In this document: positions 1 through 9,382 of the stretch, one piece after another
Numbering within the stretch: position 1 is the stretch's first letter
Layout: the number at the start of each line of letters is the position of its first letter
Origin: Candidatus Giovannonibacteria bacterium
Lineage (GTDB): Bacteria; Patescibacteriota; Minisyncoccia; JACPKW01; UBA11713
Assembly (NCBI GenBank): GCA_016176285.1
Contig: JACOXM010000007.1
Span: 1 to 37,713, forward strand
DNA: 37,713 nucleotides
Direction: 5' to 3'
Translations under genes and position numbers: made by a program
Notes under the pieces: generated by a model
The model's input: the letters and a program-made list of their open reading frames with translations, nothing else
Databases searched by the model: none
What the model was told of the DNA's origin: nothing

Positions 1-75
1 TGGCTCCCCGGGTAGGATTCGAACCTACGACCCACTCCTTAACAGGGAGTCGCTCTACCGCTGAGCTACCGGGGA
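1..75 (-). tRNA. tRNA-Asn (anticodon GTT), 3' CCA encoded
   Basis: Reverse complement folds as TCCCCGG..CCGGGGA acceptor, GCTC/GAGC D-stem, ACTCC-CTGTTAA-GGAGT anticodon arm, GTAGG-TTCGAAT-CCTAC T-arm, then G-CCA. Confidence 0.97.
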
Positions 76-180
76 ATATATTTTTTGATAACTTTATAAA
101 TTTACACCTTGTTGATTTTATTTTCAACCTATGGATATTTGAATAATCTGCCAATTTCAATTACCATATATTATATTCAT

Positions 181-306
181 ATGGCAAAAAGAGTAGCAGC
201 GCTAAAAGCGCACGTAAAATCAAAAAAATCTCATAAAACTAAGAAGCGGCTTGAAATCAAGCGGCAAATGCTCGCAAAAAAAGCGCTTAAAAAAAGATAT
301 AGGTAA
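181..306 (+). CDS. Very basic small protein (41 aa, Lys/Arg-rich), unknown function
   Basis: ATG at 181 gives MAKRVAALKAHVKSKKSHKTKKRLEIKRQMLAKKALKKRYR; 3 bp before the next ORF. The longer ORF start at 109 is AT-rich and less plausible. Confidence 0.5.
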   Translation: MAKRVAALKAHVKSKKSHKTKKRLEIKRQMLAKKALKKRYR

Positions 307-309
307 AAT

Positions 310-693
310 ATGGATCCAATGAATCAAATGCCAATGATGCCTGGCTTCGGCCAGCAGGAACAAGGGACTAATCTTTTAAGTATTTTGATAAATCTTGCCT
401 TTGGATTTGTAATCGGGCTCATGATTTTTTTCGGGCCTAAAGATGTTATTGAATACGGTTCCAAGCTTGCCGGTGAGCTCATTAAATTAACCGGCTACGG
501 ACAGCAAATGGCGGCTTTCGGATTTGCAACAACCGCGGCGCCCTTCATTATACTTGCGCCAATAGCAGGCATGGTAATTAAAGAAATCTCCTCAGTTCGC
601 TCTCTTAAGGGTTTTGCTTATTTTACAATTGCCGTTTTAATAGGAGTCGCTGCGTCATATTTCAGCCAAGGATATTTCCAATCTGTGATTTAA
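310..693 (+). CDS. Hypothetical membrane protein (about 3 TM segments)
   Basis: Open frame with hydrophobic segments; directly follows the small basic ORF. Confidence 0.65.
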   Translation: MDPMNQMPMMPGFGQQEQGTNLLSILINLAFGFVIGLMIFFGPKDVIEYGSKLAGELIKLTGYGQQMAAFGFATTAAPFIILAPIAGMVIKEISSVRSLKGFAYFTIAVLIGVAASYFSQGYFQSVI

Positions 694-782
694 ATTTTTA
701 GGTTCTAAATCTTAAATATTAGAAAGGAAAAACGGGCAGAAAACGGAAATGGCGGAAATGGGAATAATCAGAAAAGATTCTT

Positions 783-2228
783 TTATTCTCTTATATAAAT
801 TACCGAGGCGGTTTGGGACGCGTATGCGTTTTGAGCTAGACTTAAGGCTTTTTTGGAAATTTTCGCGGAAAGATCTTTTGCCATCGTGCCGTATTCTATC
901 GGCTGATAAGTCCTGTTTAGAATAAGTTTTTGTTCGAAAGAACTCGCTGCGAGTCCGATGATAAATAAAAATAGCGCAATTTTGGATAAATTAAATATTA
1001 AGTTGCCGCCATATTTTGGAACCTTTTTGGGATTGTGAGTCATTTGTATCAATCCTAAATTTTTGCTTTTAAGCGAGGACGCGATATATCTGTAAACTCC
1101 GAACCAGGTAATCGCTAACACCTGAAAAAGCGCATAAAAAGGGAATGCAATCATCCAATTGTTACGTACTTTCCAATTCACTAAATAAGTAAGCAGAGCG
1201 TAAAAAGAAATGAGTATGGGCAAAAAATAAAGGTGCTTCGATATTTCGATGATTTTAAACGGAAAAAGGATGTAAATTACAAAAGTAAAGTAAATGAAAT
1301 GATAAGGATATCGCAGGTTGTGGTGCGCATTAATTATGGAGTGGCGAAAACAACCCGACATCCATAAAAATCTTTGCTTGACCCAGGCTTTAAAACTTGA
1401 AGGAATGTCGGTTAAAAAAATCATCGGAAGATGCCCGACTTTGTAGCCCATCATATCTGCGAGTTTTCCGATCTCGATATCTCCGCCGTGAAAGAAAAAA
1501 GAATGATTTTTCATTATGTTCATAATGGTTTTTCTTTTAGCCACCATACCCGCGCCGCTCGTCAGCCATGGATAGATCAGTCTCGTCTGCATCGCAACGT
1601 CATATTCGATTCCTTGCAGTTTTTCCATTATTGTTTCTCTTTTTGACGGCAAAACTTTTACGGACGCAAGATCATATCCCGTTTCTCGCATCGCCCCGCA
1701 AAGTTTTGTCAGAGATTCTTTCACGACTGTATCGCCATCTATAAAAATAATATATTCGCTTTTGATCATGCGCGTTACGCGGCCAAACACTTTCTCATTA
1801 GCGAAAAAAGCGTAAGAATATATAGCCCACGGATTTTTGTCGCCAGAACCGATGTCGCATAAGATCAATCTAAAACCGTATTCGACGCATATTTTTTCTA
1901 TTTCTGTTATAAAATCTGGAGTTTCGTTCGTAGTCGTGCAAAGCACGACTCGGCAGCCGTACTTTTTTAAAAAATCAATGTTTTTTAGATATTTCAGGTC
2001 GTTATAAATTGGAACCAACAGCGAAAAATCCGGGGAATGGGTTTTTATCTTATTGATATCGATGGGTTCGATAAAATTCGCCCGCACGGAACCTATATCG
2101 AGCAGACTTAGCCAGGGAATAAGCATATAAATTTGTTTTTTACCTATATATAAGGAAGCCGCGAATTTTGCGCTCTTGTTACAGAAATCGGATTTTTGTA
2201 ACAAAGCTTCATCCAAACCGTTATACAA
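783..2228 (-). CDS. Family 2 glycosyltransferase, membrane-associated
   Basis: GT2-like signatures: SLLVPIYND, IIFIDGDTVV (DxD), KQRFLW (QxxRW-like), C-terminal TM segments. The ORF start at 2228 is TTG; ATG at 2126 (MLIPWLSL) is an alternative start. Confidence 0.85.
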   Translation of the reverse strand: MYNGLDEALLQKSDFCNKSAKFAASLYIGKKQIYMLIPWLSLLDIGSVRANFIEPIDINKIKTHSPDFSLLVPIYNDLKYLKNIDFLKKYGCRVVLCTTTNETPDFITEIEKICVEYGFRLILCDIGSGDKNPWAIYSYAFFANEKVFGRVTRMIKSEYIIFIDGDTVVKESLTKLCGAMRETGYDLASVKVLPSKRETIMEKLQGIEYDVAMQTRLIYPWLTSGAGMVAKRKTIMNIMKNHSFFFHGGDIEIGKLADMMGYKVGHLPMIFLTDIPSSFKAWVKQRFLWMSGCFRHSIINAHHNLRYPYHFIYFTFVIYILFPFKIIEISKHLYFLPILISFYALLTYLVNWKVRNNWMIAFPFYALFQVLAITWFGVYRYIASSLKSKNLGLIQMTHNPKKVPKYGGNLIFNLSKIALFLFIIGLAASSFEQKLILNRTYQPIEYGTMAKDLSAKISKKALSLAQNAYASQTASVIYIRE

Positions 2229-2231
2229 TAT

Positions 2232-2567
2232 ATGAAAAAATATTTAGCTCTATTTATGGCGCCTATATCATCCTTTGACGAAGCGATGAAGGGGACACCT
2301 AAAGACATGGAAAAAGGAATGGAGGAGTGGGGAAAATGGATGAAAAAAAACGAGGGCGCGATCGCGGACGAGGGTGCGCCGCTTGGCAAAACAAAGCGCA
2401 TTTCAGCAAAGGGGATTTCCGATATTAGAAATATGGTCGGGGGATATTCTATAATTGAGGCCGAATCCCTCAATGAGGCGGCAAAATTATTTGAAAATCA
2501 TCCGCATTTTATGCTCAAGGATGGCTATGTGGAGGTAATGGAATTCGTGCCGATGCCGGGAATGTAA
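2232..2567 (+). CDS. YCII-related domain protein
   Basis: MKKYLALFMAP...EWGKWM...GAPLG...GGYSIIEAESLNEAAKLFENHPHF pattern typical of YCII/DGPF proteins. Confidence 0.8.
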   Translation: MKKYLALFMAPISSFDEAMKGTPKDMEKGMEEWGKWMKKNEGAIADEGAPLGKTKRISAKGISDIRNMVGGYSIIEAESLNEAAKLFENHPHFMLKDGYVEVMEFVPMPGM

Positions 2568-2570
2568 TAA

Positions 2571-3488
2571 ATGCATGAAATGAAAAAGCAAAAAATAGTC
2601 CCCTCTTTATGGTTCGATAAGAACTCGGAGGAAGCTATGAATTTTTATACTTCAGTTTTCAGAAATTCACGGATTTTAAGCATTAAACGTTATCCCGAAG
2701 GGCCGCTTGAGGACCCGATTAAAGGCATGGAAGGAAAAGTTCTCACGGGGATATTCGAACTCGAGGGACAAAAATTTATGGCTTTGGACGGAGGCCCTAT
2801 ATTCAAGTTTAATCCCTCTATATCTTTTACCGTGAAATGCAAAACTATAGAGGAAGTCGATGAGCTTTATAAAAAATTATCCGAGGGTGGCAACATATTA
2901 ATGGCGCTCGATAAATATCCGTGGAGCGATAGATATGCATGGATAAGTGATAAATACGGCCTTTCCTGGCAATTGATGCGCACAAGAGAGGAATTCACGC
3001 AAAAAATCACGTCCCTCTTGATGTTCACAGGTGAGAAATTCGGAAAGGCAGAAGAAGCGATAAATTATTACGCCTCGATTTTTCCGAATTCAAAAATAAA
3101 CTTGATCGCGAGATACCAAGAAGGCGAAGGAGACGAACCCGGGAAAATCGCGCATTCTTCTTTCCTGCTCGAAGGCGAGGAATTTATGGCGATGGAATCA
3201 AGCCACGAGCATAAATTCGGATTCAATGAAGCTATTTCATTGATGATTAGTTGCGAGACGCAAGAGGAAATTGATTACTTCTGGGAAAAACTTACGGCAG
3301 GTGGAGATCCAAAAGCGCAGCAATGCGGATGGCTTAAGGATAAATACGGCGTCTCCTGGCAGATTATCCCGAAAATTTTGGGAGATTTGATGCAAGACCC
3401 AGACAAAGAAAAATCGGGGAGGGTTTTTAAGGCCATGCTTAAAATGAAAAAAATTGATATCGAAAATCTGAAGAAAGCAGCCTTGTGA
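2571..3488 (+). CDS. Two-domain PhnB-like / VOC protein
   Basis: Two tandem copies of a domain: LWFDKNSEEAMNFYTSVF...DKYGLSWQLM and MFTGEKFGKAEEAINYYASIFPNSK...DKYGVSWQIIP. Confidence 0.85.
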   Translation: MHEMKKQKIVPSLWFDKNSEEAMNFYTSVFRNSRILSIKRYPEGPLEDPIKGMEGKVLTGIFELEGQKFMALDGGPIFKFNPSISFTVKCKTIEEVDELYKKLSEGGNILMALDKYPWSDRYAWISDKYGLSWQLMRTREEFTQKITSLLMFTGEKFGKAEEAINYYASIFPNSKINLIARYQEGEGDEPGKIAHSSFLLEGEEFMAMESSHEHKFGFNEAISLMISCETQEEIDYFWEKLTAGGDPKAQQCGWLKDKYGVSWQIIPKILGDLMQDPDKEKSGRVFKAMLKMKKIDIENLKKAAL

Positions 3489-3529
3489 CAATTATATTAT
3501 TCCAGTACTATAAATATAAAAATTAATTT

Positions 3530-3907
3530 ATGATCGCGCACGTAACAATTCACGTTAATGATTTTGAGAAAGGCAAGGAATTCTATTCAAAGGCGCTTGC
3601 CCCTCTCGGATACAAACTTACAAAAGATTTCCCCCAGTGGAAGGCCGCGGGATTTGTGTCCGGCGAAGGCAACACTGATTTTTGGCTCCACGCAGACGGA
3701 GCTAAACAGCCTACCCATATCGCATTTACAGCCACAAGCGAAGAAATGGCCAAAGAATTCTATGATGCCGCGATCAAAGCTGGTGGAAAGGACAACGGCG
3801 CACCCGGATACAGAACCGAATACGGCGCAGGATATTATGCGGCTTTCGTTTACGACCCAGACGGCCACAATATTGAGGCTATGTACTGGAACGATTCAAA
3901 AAAATAG
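3530..3907 (+). CDS. VOC family (glyoxalase-like) protein
   Basis: HVTIHVNDFEKGKEFYSKALAPLGYK ... YYAAFVYDPDGHNIEAMYW, classic VOC motif. Confidence 0.9.
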   Translation: MIAHVTIHVNDFEKGKEFYSKALAPLGYKLTKDFPQWKAAGFVSGEGNTDFWLHADGAKQPTHIAFTATSEEMAKEFYDAAIKAGGKDNGAPGYRTEYGAGYYAAFVYDPDGHNIEAMYWNDSKK

Positions 3908-3910
3908 ATT

Positions 3911-4924
3911 CTATCTTTTAATTAAGAGCCGTACTATATCCGATATTATTCTTGCTGCACGGTCTACAAATCCCTCTACTTCAACGCGCAATCCTACGGC
4001 CACAGATGGTTTTACTGTAAATTCTTCTCCGGAATCAGAACGAATAACAAACGAGCCGTCCGGGTTCACTGATGTGATTGTTCCAGAAATATTTTCCTTT
4101 TGAGAGGGCTTGGATAGGTCGCGTAAAATCAGGGACTCAATACCTTGGGTATCCTCGTCATAAAGCCCGTATACGTTTATCTTGTCCCCTTTTGCAATTT
4201 TTCCGAATTCCATGGAATTTCGGTTTCGGTCTAATATCGAGGAATTCGCCTTGACCTCTATCGAATATTTCCGGAAAGAACCCGGCGGAAATTGCACGTC
4301 CATCATCATGCCAGACGATGCGGACATTCCCATAGGACAAGGCATGGATTTAGCTGGTCCGCTTCCCATCATGCCGTATTCGAAGCACGGATAGGAAAAA
4401 TTCTGAACAGCAGTAATCGTGGCGGGGAGCGTCCCCGACGAAATATTTACAACTTCGAGGTTATTCAATTGAATGAATTTTCTTTCCTTTGGCTTCGAAA
4501 TATTTCTCATTATCAAAGCATCAAGCGTGTTTGTGCTGGAGTCATAAAAGCCGTAAACGTTAATCCGGTTATTTACTTCGAAATCCGAAAAATTCGCGCG
4601 CGCGCGATTACGAAGAAGTAAAATTGTTTGAGGTGAAACTTTTATCGTATAGATAAAATCAGGACGGCCCATCATCGGGCAAGGAAACGAGACTCCACTA
4701 GACGAGTTTGGTGATTCAAATTTTATGCATGGATTCGGGTAATCGTAATTTGTAACCGCGCGGATTTCGCTTGTCGAGACGATTTCGGTAATTCGCAGAT
4801 TATTAAACTGGACAATTTCATCTTGTCCATTATCGGGCGTAACCGTTGTTGGCGCCTGTGCAGCCGCGACGCCGAAAAATACAGCAAACAAAAATAAAAC
4901 CGAGGCGGTAATCCTTCTATTCAT
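3911..4924 (-). CDS. Secreted DUF5666-like protein with two tandem domains and Cys/Met-rich inserts
   Basis: N-terminal signal peptide; repeated INVYGFYDSSTNTLDALIMRNISKP / INVYGLYDEDTQGIESLILRDLSKP; C-terminal ISGTITSVNPDGSFVIRSDSGEEFTV. Confidence 0.6.
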   Translation of the reverse strand: MNRRITASVLFLFAVFFGVAAAQAPTTVTPDNGQDEIVQFNNLRITEIVSTSEIRAVTNYDYPNPCIKFESPNSSSGVSFPCPMMGRPDFIYTIKVSPQTILLLRNRARANFSDFEVNNRINVYGFYDSSTNTLDALIMRNISKPKERKFIQLNNLEVVNISSGTLPATITAVQNFSYPCFEYGMMGSGPAKSMPCPMGMSASSGMMMDVQFPPGSFRKYSIEVKANSSILDRNRNSMEFGKIAKGDKINVYGLYDEDTQGIESLILRDLSKPSQKENISGTITSVNPDGSFVIRSDSGEEFTVKPSVAVGLRVEVEGFVDRAARIISDIVRLLIKR

Positions 4925-4996
4925 ATACTTATAAGACGCCTTACTAAGCTCTTTCTTTACATTATAATGGGTTTATTGTGCTCACGGGCTTTCCCA

Positions 4997-5413
4997 CTAT
5001 TTGACACCATGTTCTTTGAAATATATCGTGTATTCTTTATCCATCATCAAAATATGGTCCGCGAGCCAGTAGACGGAGTATCTGCCTATTTCCTCGGCAA
5101 GATTTCTTAAATCTACTTTGGGATCGGCTAACCGCTCAATGAAAATTAAGACCTTTTTCCGGTACCAATTATGAGTTTCTTTATGAAGCGCCCCTTGGTA
5201 ATGCAGTTTATCAAAATAATTTTCTTCATTTTTAAAATGTTTTAACGCATAATCTCTTAACTTTTTCAATAGGACGGAAAGATCTTTCCTGCTAAATACT
5301 TCCTTTTCACGCGCGGCGAGAATTTCATTTGCTATCGCGAAAAATTTCTTATGCTGATCATCAATAGATGCGATCCCAACGCTATATTCCTCGTTCCATT
5401 CGAATTGCTTCAT
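4997..5413 (-). CDS. Bacteriohemerythrin / hemerythrin-domain protein
   Basis: FEWNEEYSVGIASIDDQHKKFF, HFKNEENYF, LHKETHNWY, DHILMMDKEY metal-ligand pattern. Confidence 0.92.
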   Translation of the reverse strand: MKQFEWNEEYSVGIASIDDQHKKFFAIANEILAAREKEVFSRKDLSVLLKKLRDYALKHFKNEENYFDKLHYQGALHKETHNWYRKKVLIFIERLADPKVDLRNLAEEIGRYSVYWLADHILMMDKEYTIYFKEHGVK

Positions 5414-5511
5414 TCTTTATTTTATACCACACAAGATTCCCGGTAACAAACTTTAGAATGAAAATAGCCGCTACACTAGCAATTTAGGAATATTCATGAT
5501 ACAATCTGCAA

Positions 5512-5913
5512 ATGAAATTGAAGGAAAAAGTTAAGGGCGCTTTGGACCAGAAATTTCAAACAGTTTTAAATACGCCAGCGGGCTTCGATTTTTATGTTGC
5601 AATTCACGATTTTGTAGAACACATTGAATCAAATGCGGCTCTTTTGCATAATCTTTTCTACCCGGCAAAAACCAGTCAGGAGCTGAAAATAGCCGTTAAG
5701 TACGGCCACCTGAAAAAAATTTACGAAGGCCTGGAAGACGCAAACACAGAAACAAATTCCGATCTGGGGCACGCGCGCTATATGGCTCTCGTGGAGTTAA
5801 ATCAAATCCGAAACAACGAATTATCGGAAAGCAACTCGTTCTGGAAGAAACGTGAATCTTTCAGAAAATTGGCAAGCGAAATCTACGACAGGCTGAACTC
5901 GAACCCAGTGTAA
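5512..5913 (+). CDS. Hypothetical protein (133 aa)
   Basis: Clean open frame with coding-like composition; no family recognised. Confidence 0.6.
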   Translation: MKLKEKVKGALDQKFQTVLNTPAGFDFYVAIHDFVEHIESNAALLHNLFYPAKTSQELKIAVKYGHLKKIYEGLEDANTETNSDLGHARYMALVELNQIRNNELSESNSFWKKRESFRKLASEIYDRLNSNPV

Positions 5914-5922
5914 GCACGAATA

Positions 5923-7053
5923 TCACCTCCACTCTTTCGCGAAGTTCCATTTCAAACGCATTGTTGTGCCAAGCGTTAAGAGGACAAATCCAGCTTGGAT
6001 AATCCAACCGAGAATTGGGATAATTCCAAGGAGAACTATTACCGCAACGCCTAATAGAATGCTTTTCCAATCAACGGAATAATTAGCATCTTTCATAATC
6101 CACTGTTTTAGCAAGCTTCCCAATATAACCGGCGACATAAAAACGGAGTAAATCATCATCAGAATAAAACTTAACAACCCAAAAATCCCGAGAGGAATTC
6201 CGATCACGGTAACAAAAAGGATTATAGAAATTATAGGAAGCACAATCAGGATTATTAATCCGCGACCAATTTCAAGAAGCGGTTTCGCGTGGGCATGGCG
6301 AACAATTTCTCCCGAATAACGCCTGAATAAAAGCCCAAAAACCAATGCCCCAAAAAGCAGCATCAGAAATCTAACCAACGCTGCCGCTACAGAAAATTCA
6401 GCAGTTCTTCCAATGGCTTTCCTTGGCGTATAGTTAATCGTCCCCCTCACAACTGACCCCTGCTCCATAACCGCCTGATTCGGCGAGCGATACTTCAAAT
6501 TTCCATTAATAACCGCGCGTCCGCCGAGAATTAATTTGTCAGCATTTATTTCAACGTTTCCCTTAATGGGAGAATTTATATAAACTTCACCGCCGCCAAT
6601 TTGAACATTTCCCTCAACCGGCGCATTAACCCGCACCACGCCGCCGCCAGCAATTAAATCCCCTCCTATCTTTGGACCTTCTATTTGAACTTGTCCCCCG
6701 CCTACAATGAGATCATCCCCTACTGCCGCCTGAATAAAAATAGAGCCTCCGCCTACACGAAGATCATCTCCGACATTCCCTAGTACAGTAATATTTCCGC
6801 CTCCAATCACAGCATCGCTACCAATATTACTGTTAACAAAAACATTGCCGCCGCCAGCATAAAGGTCTTCAGTCACATTTCCAGAAATATTAACTATTCC
6901 CCCGCCCGCATAAAGATCGTTATTTACCGTTTCGCCCGAGCGCACTTCTGTCTCCTTATTTGCCCTAATTTCGGCCCCAAAAAGCATAGCAGGCGCCAAA
7001 AACAAGGCCACTGACAAGCTTGTAATGAATAGTTTATTTCGTGTTTTATTCAT
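5923..7053 (-). CDS. Bactofilin-like polymer-forming beta-helix protein with C-terminal TM domain
   Basis: Signal peptide, repeated DLYAGGGxVxIxGNV / DDLxVGGGxVxI units, then several hydrophobic segments. Confidence 0.75.
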   Translation of the reverse strand: MNKTRNKLFITSLSVALFLAPAMLFGAEIRANKETEVRSGETVNNDLYAGGGIVNISGNVTEDLYAGGGNVFVNSNIGSDAVIGGGNITVLGNVGDDLRVGGGSIFIQAAVGDDLIVGGGQVQIEGPKIGGDLIAGGGVVRVNAPVEGNVQIGGGEVYINSPIKGNVEINADKLILGGRAVINGNLKYRSPNQAVMEQGSVVRGTINYTPRKAIGRTAEFSVAAALVRFLMLLFGALVFGLLFRRYSGEIVRHAHAKPLLEIGRGLIILIVLPIISIILFVTVIGIPLGIFGLLSFILMMIYSVFMSPVILGSLLKQWIMKDANYSVDWKSILLGVAVIVLLGIIPILGWIIQAGFVLLTLGTTMRLKWNFAKEWR

Positions 7054-7074
7054 ATAAATATAATAACACTTTTT

Positions 7075-8310
7075 TCAAAACCTTCTTTTTGGGTGGTGAA
7101 AATATTTTTTTCTCTGATTACCTCTCGGCGCCGGTTTTCGCGCGCCTACATCGTCGGGATAATTTTGCCGCGGAGAGGAAGACGGAAGCTCAGGAAGTTT
7201 TGACGCTATAATATAAGTTTGAAGCAAGCGCTCTATATCCCGAACTTCTCTTTTTTGATCAGGCATAACGAATGAAATAGCCCGTCCCTCGGCGCCGGCG
7301 CGCCCGGTCCTCCCGATCCTATGCAGATAATCCTCGGGATTTTCCGGTATGTCGTAGTTAATTACAAGCTCAATCCCAGTTACGTCGATGCCTCTCGAAG
7401 CGATATCAGTCGCGACAAGAATTCTGTATTTTCCAGATTTAAATCCTTCAAGCGCTTCCCTTCTCTGCGCGAGGGAGCGCGCCGAATGAATCTCGGCAGC
7501 GGTGTGCCCCATCCTTTTTAATGAATGACAAATTTTTCTGGCTCCGTGCTTCGTGCGCGAAAATATTAAAATCGATCCGCGATATTCCAAAAGCAATTTT
7601 TCGAGAAGCGGAATTTTCTGTTCATTTTTTAACACAAAAAGTTCCTGTGCAACTTTTTCCGCCGCAGTCCCGGGGCGCGCGATTTCCACGCGGAAGGGAA
7701 GCCTCATATGCTCCGTTGCAATTTTTACAATACTGTCCGGCATTGTTGCGGAAAAAAGCATAGTTTGCCTGTTTTTGGAAAGCTTTGCTAAAATTTTTCT
7801 TATTTGCGGCAAAAATCCCATATCAAGCATGCGGTCCGCTTCGTCTAAAACCAGGATGGAAACATCGTGAAGCGAAAGCGTTCTCTGTTCCAGGTGGTCA
7901 TTTATGCGCCCGGGAGTACCGATAATTATATGGGGACTTCTGCGGATCGCTTGCATTTGCATTTTCATTGATGCGCCTCCTATTAGCAGGGCGGTGCGCA
8001 AGCCAAGCGAACGGCCAAGCTGGTGCAAAGTCTCCTCCACCTGGTGCGCGAGCTCGCGCGTCGGCAAAATTACTAATCCTTGATTTTTAGCCTGCGCGAT
8101 TTTCTGGATCATAGGAATTCCGAAGGCAAGAGTCTTGCCGGTGCCGGTTTGAGCGATGCCTATAATATCTTTTCCCTCGAGAGCGACCGGGATCGCTTTT
8201 TCTTGTATCGGCGTCGGCGCCACAAAATTCAAGCGGGTAATAATATCAAGAAGCCTGGGAGCGATGCCCAGGCCAAAAAAAGTAATTTGATTGATTTTAC
8301 TATTCGGCAT
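7075..8310 (-). CDS. DEAD-box ATP-dependent RNA helicase (RhlE-like)
   Basis: AQTGTGKTLAFGIP, PTRELAHQ, LDEADRMLDMGF, SATMP, HRIGRTGRAG motifs; basic C-terminal tail. Confidence 0.95.
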   Translation of the reverse strand: MPNSKINQITFFGLGIAPRLLDIITRLNFVAPTPIQEKAIPVALEGKDIIGIAQTGTGKTLAFGIPMIQKIAQAKNQGLVILPTRELAHQVEETLHQLGRSLGLRTALLIGGASMKMQMQAIRRSPHIIIGTPGRINDHLEQRTLSLHDVSILVLDEADRMLDMGFLPQIRKILAKLSKNRQTMLFSATMPDSIVKIATEHMRLPFRVEIARPGTAAEKVAQELFVLKNEQKIPLLEKLLLEYRGSILIFSRTKHGARKICHSLKRMGHTAAEIHSARSLAQRREALEGFKSGKYRILVATDIASRGIDVTGIELVINYDIPENPEDYLHRIGRTGRAGAEGRAISFVMPDQKREVRDIERLLQTYIIASKLPELPSSSPRQNYPDDVGARKPAPRGNQRKKYFHHPKRRF

Positions 8311-8381
8311 TAACTCTTACATTGTATACGAATTGGGTAAAAAAATCAAACTTTTTATATTCAGGCGCGGTTATAAATAGC

Positions 8382-8705
8382 ATGAATAAATATTCTCTAA
8401 AAACAGTCGCGTTTGCCGAAGCGCTAGGCGTAACCTTATATGTAAGCACTTTCTCGCTTCTCGTGAACAATATTCCGCGATGGATCGGAGTTCAAGTTTC
8501 CCCAAACCCGATACTTTCCATAATTATTTTTCTCCTGACTTTTATAATCTCCGCTCTAATCTGCGGATCGATCGTTTTTCTCTATCCTATTCTTTTATTT
8601 TTCGACAACAAAAAAAGTGACGCCCTAAAAATCGTCTTATGGACGGCGATCTGGCTCGCAACCTTTCTCCCCGCCTTCGCGCTTTTTTTAATTATTAGAT
8701 ATTGA
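8382..8705 (+). CDS. Small membrane protein (3 TM)
   Basis: ATG at 8382 (MNKYSLKTVAFAEALG...); hydrophobic throughout. The ORF-track start 8322 is probably too far upstream. Confidence 0.7.
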   Translation: MNKYSLKTVAFAEALGVTLYVSTFSLLVNNIPRWIGVQVSPNPILSIIIFLLTFIISALICGSIVFLYPILLFFDNKKSDALKIVLWTAIWLATFLPAFALFLIIRY

Positions 8706-8767
8706 AAATTTCAATTAGGCATGCTAATCTATTTTCGAATTTAAAACTGAAGGGAGATTAAGAAAAA

Positions 8768-9268
8768 ATGGAAAAACCTAATATCATAGTAGCCGAGTTC
8801 GCTTTTTTCAAGGTGATGAGTTATGGATACGCGTCAATATCAACTAAAGTAGAAAAAACTACGATTGAGGAACTGCCAGGTGCGAAAGCTATCACTTACA
8901 CCCTGGGACGGTTTCGGATCAAAGACATCTACTTCGTAACGCCGTATTCGAACAAGAGCGCGGGGAGCACCGTAATCTGGCACGACGAAATCCCCATCTG
9001 GCAAATGAGCTACGGAGGTAGATATCCAAAAGAAGTCGTTCCGTTCCTCAAAGAATGTCTGCGAGAATCATACATCAAGAAAGAGTTCAACGGCGGCCGC
9101 GGGCCTAAGGCAAGATTATCAACGAATAAAGAGTACGTTTACGTGAACTCTTTTATCGGAAATTTTGCGAGCTTCTGCGGAAGGGAAGCGATTTATTCTA
9201 CAGATAATGATCACGGCCCAGACCAGGAAATCGGTTACCACACTTTCAACGGCATGTCCCTTCTCTAA
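8768..9268 (+). CDS. DUF5680-like domain protein
   Basis: Pattern GRFRIKDIYFV...STVIWHDEIPIWQMSYGGRY...FLKECLRE...YVNSFIGNFASFCGREAI...GYHTFNG resembles DUF5680; AGGGAG Shine-Dalgarno near 8751-8756. Confidence 0.6.
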   Translation: MEKPNIIVAEFAFFKVMSYGYASISTKVEKTTIEELPGAKAITYTLGRFRIKDIYFVTPYSNKSAGSTVIWHDEIPIWQMSYGGRYPKEVVPFLKECLRESYIKKEFNGGRGPKARLSTNKEYVYVNSFIGNFASFCGREAIYSTDNDHGPDQEIGYHTFNGMSLL

Positions 9269-9298
9269 TCAGCGGCAATCTAAAGCGTCCGCGCAATC

Positions 9299-9338
9299 GG
9301 CCCGACAAAATGTTTCATCTCGTCGGGCCTTTTAATTT
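9299..9338 (+). terminator. Rho-independent terminator
   Basis: GGCCCGAC ... GTCGGGCC followed by TTTTAATTTT, after the DUF5680-like gene. Confidence 0.8.
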
Positions 9339-9346
9339 TCCGAAAC

Positions 9347-9371
9347 AACTTGGAAACTCGGTTTCCAAGTT
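9347..9371. repeat. REP-like palindrome, copy 1 (loop TCG)
   Basis: AACTTGGAAAC-TCG-GTTTCCAAGTT, perfect 11-bp arms, 11 bp past the RAYT stop codon. Confidence 0.9.
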
Positions 9372-9382
9372 ACAAGCTACTC

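Noticed and set aside
3558-4103. 181-aa ORF in another frame over the VOC gene
   Set aside because: Overlaps the well-supported VOC CDS and continues antisense into the next gene; composition not protein-like.
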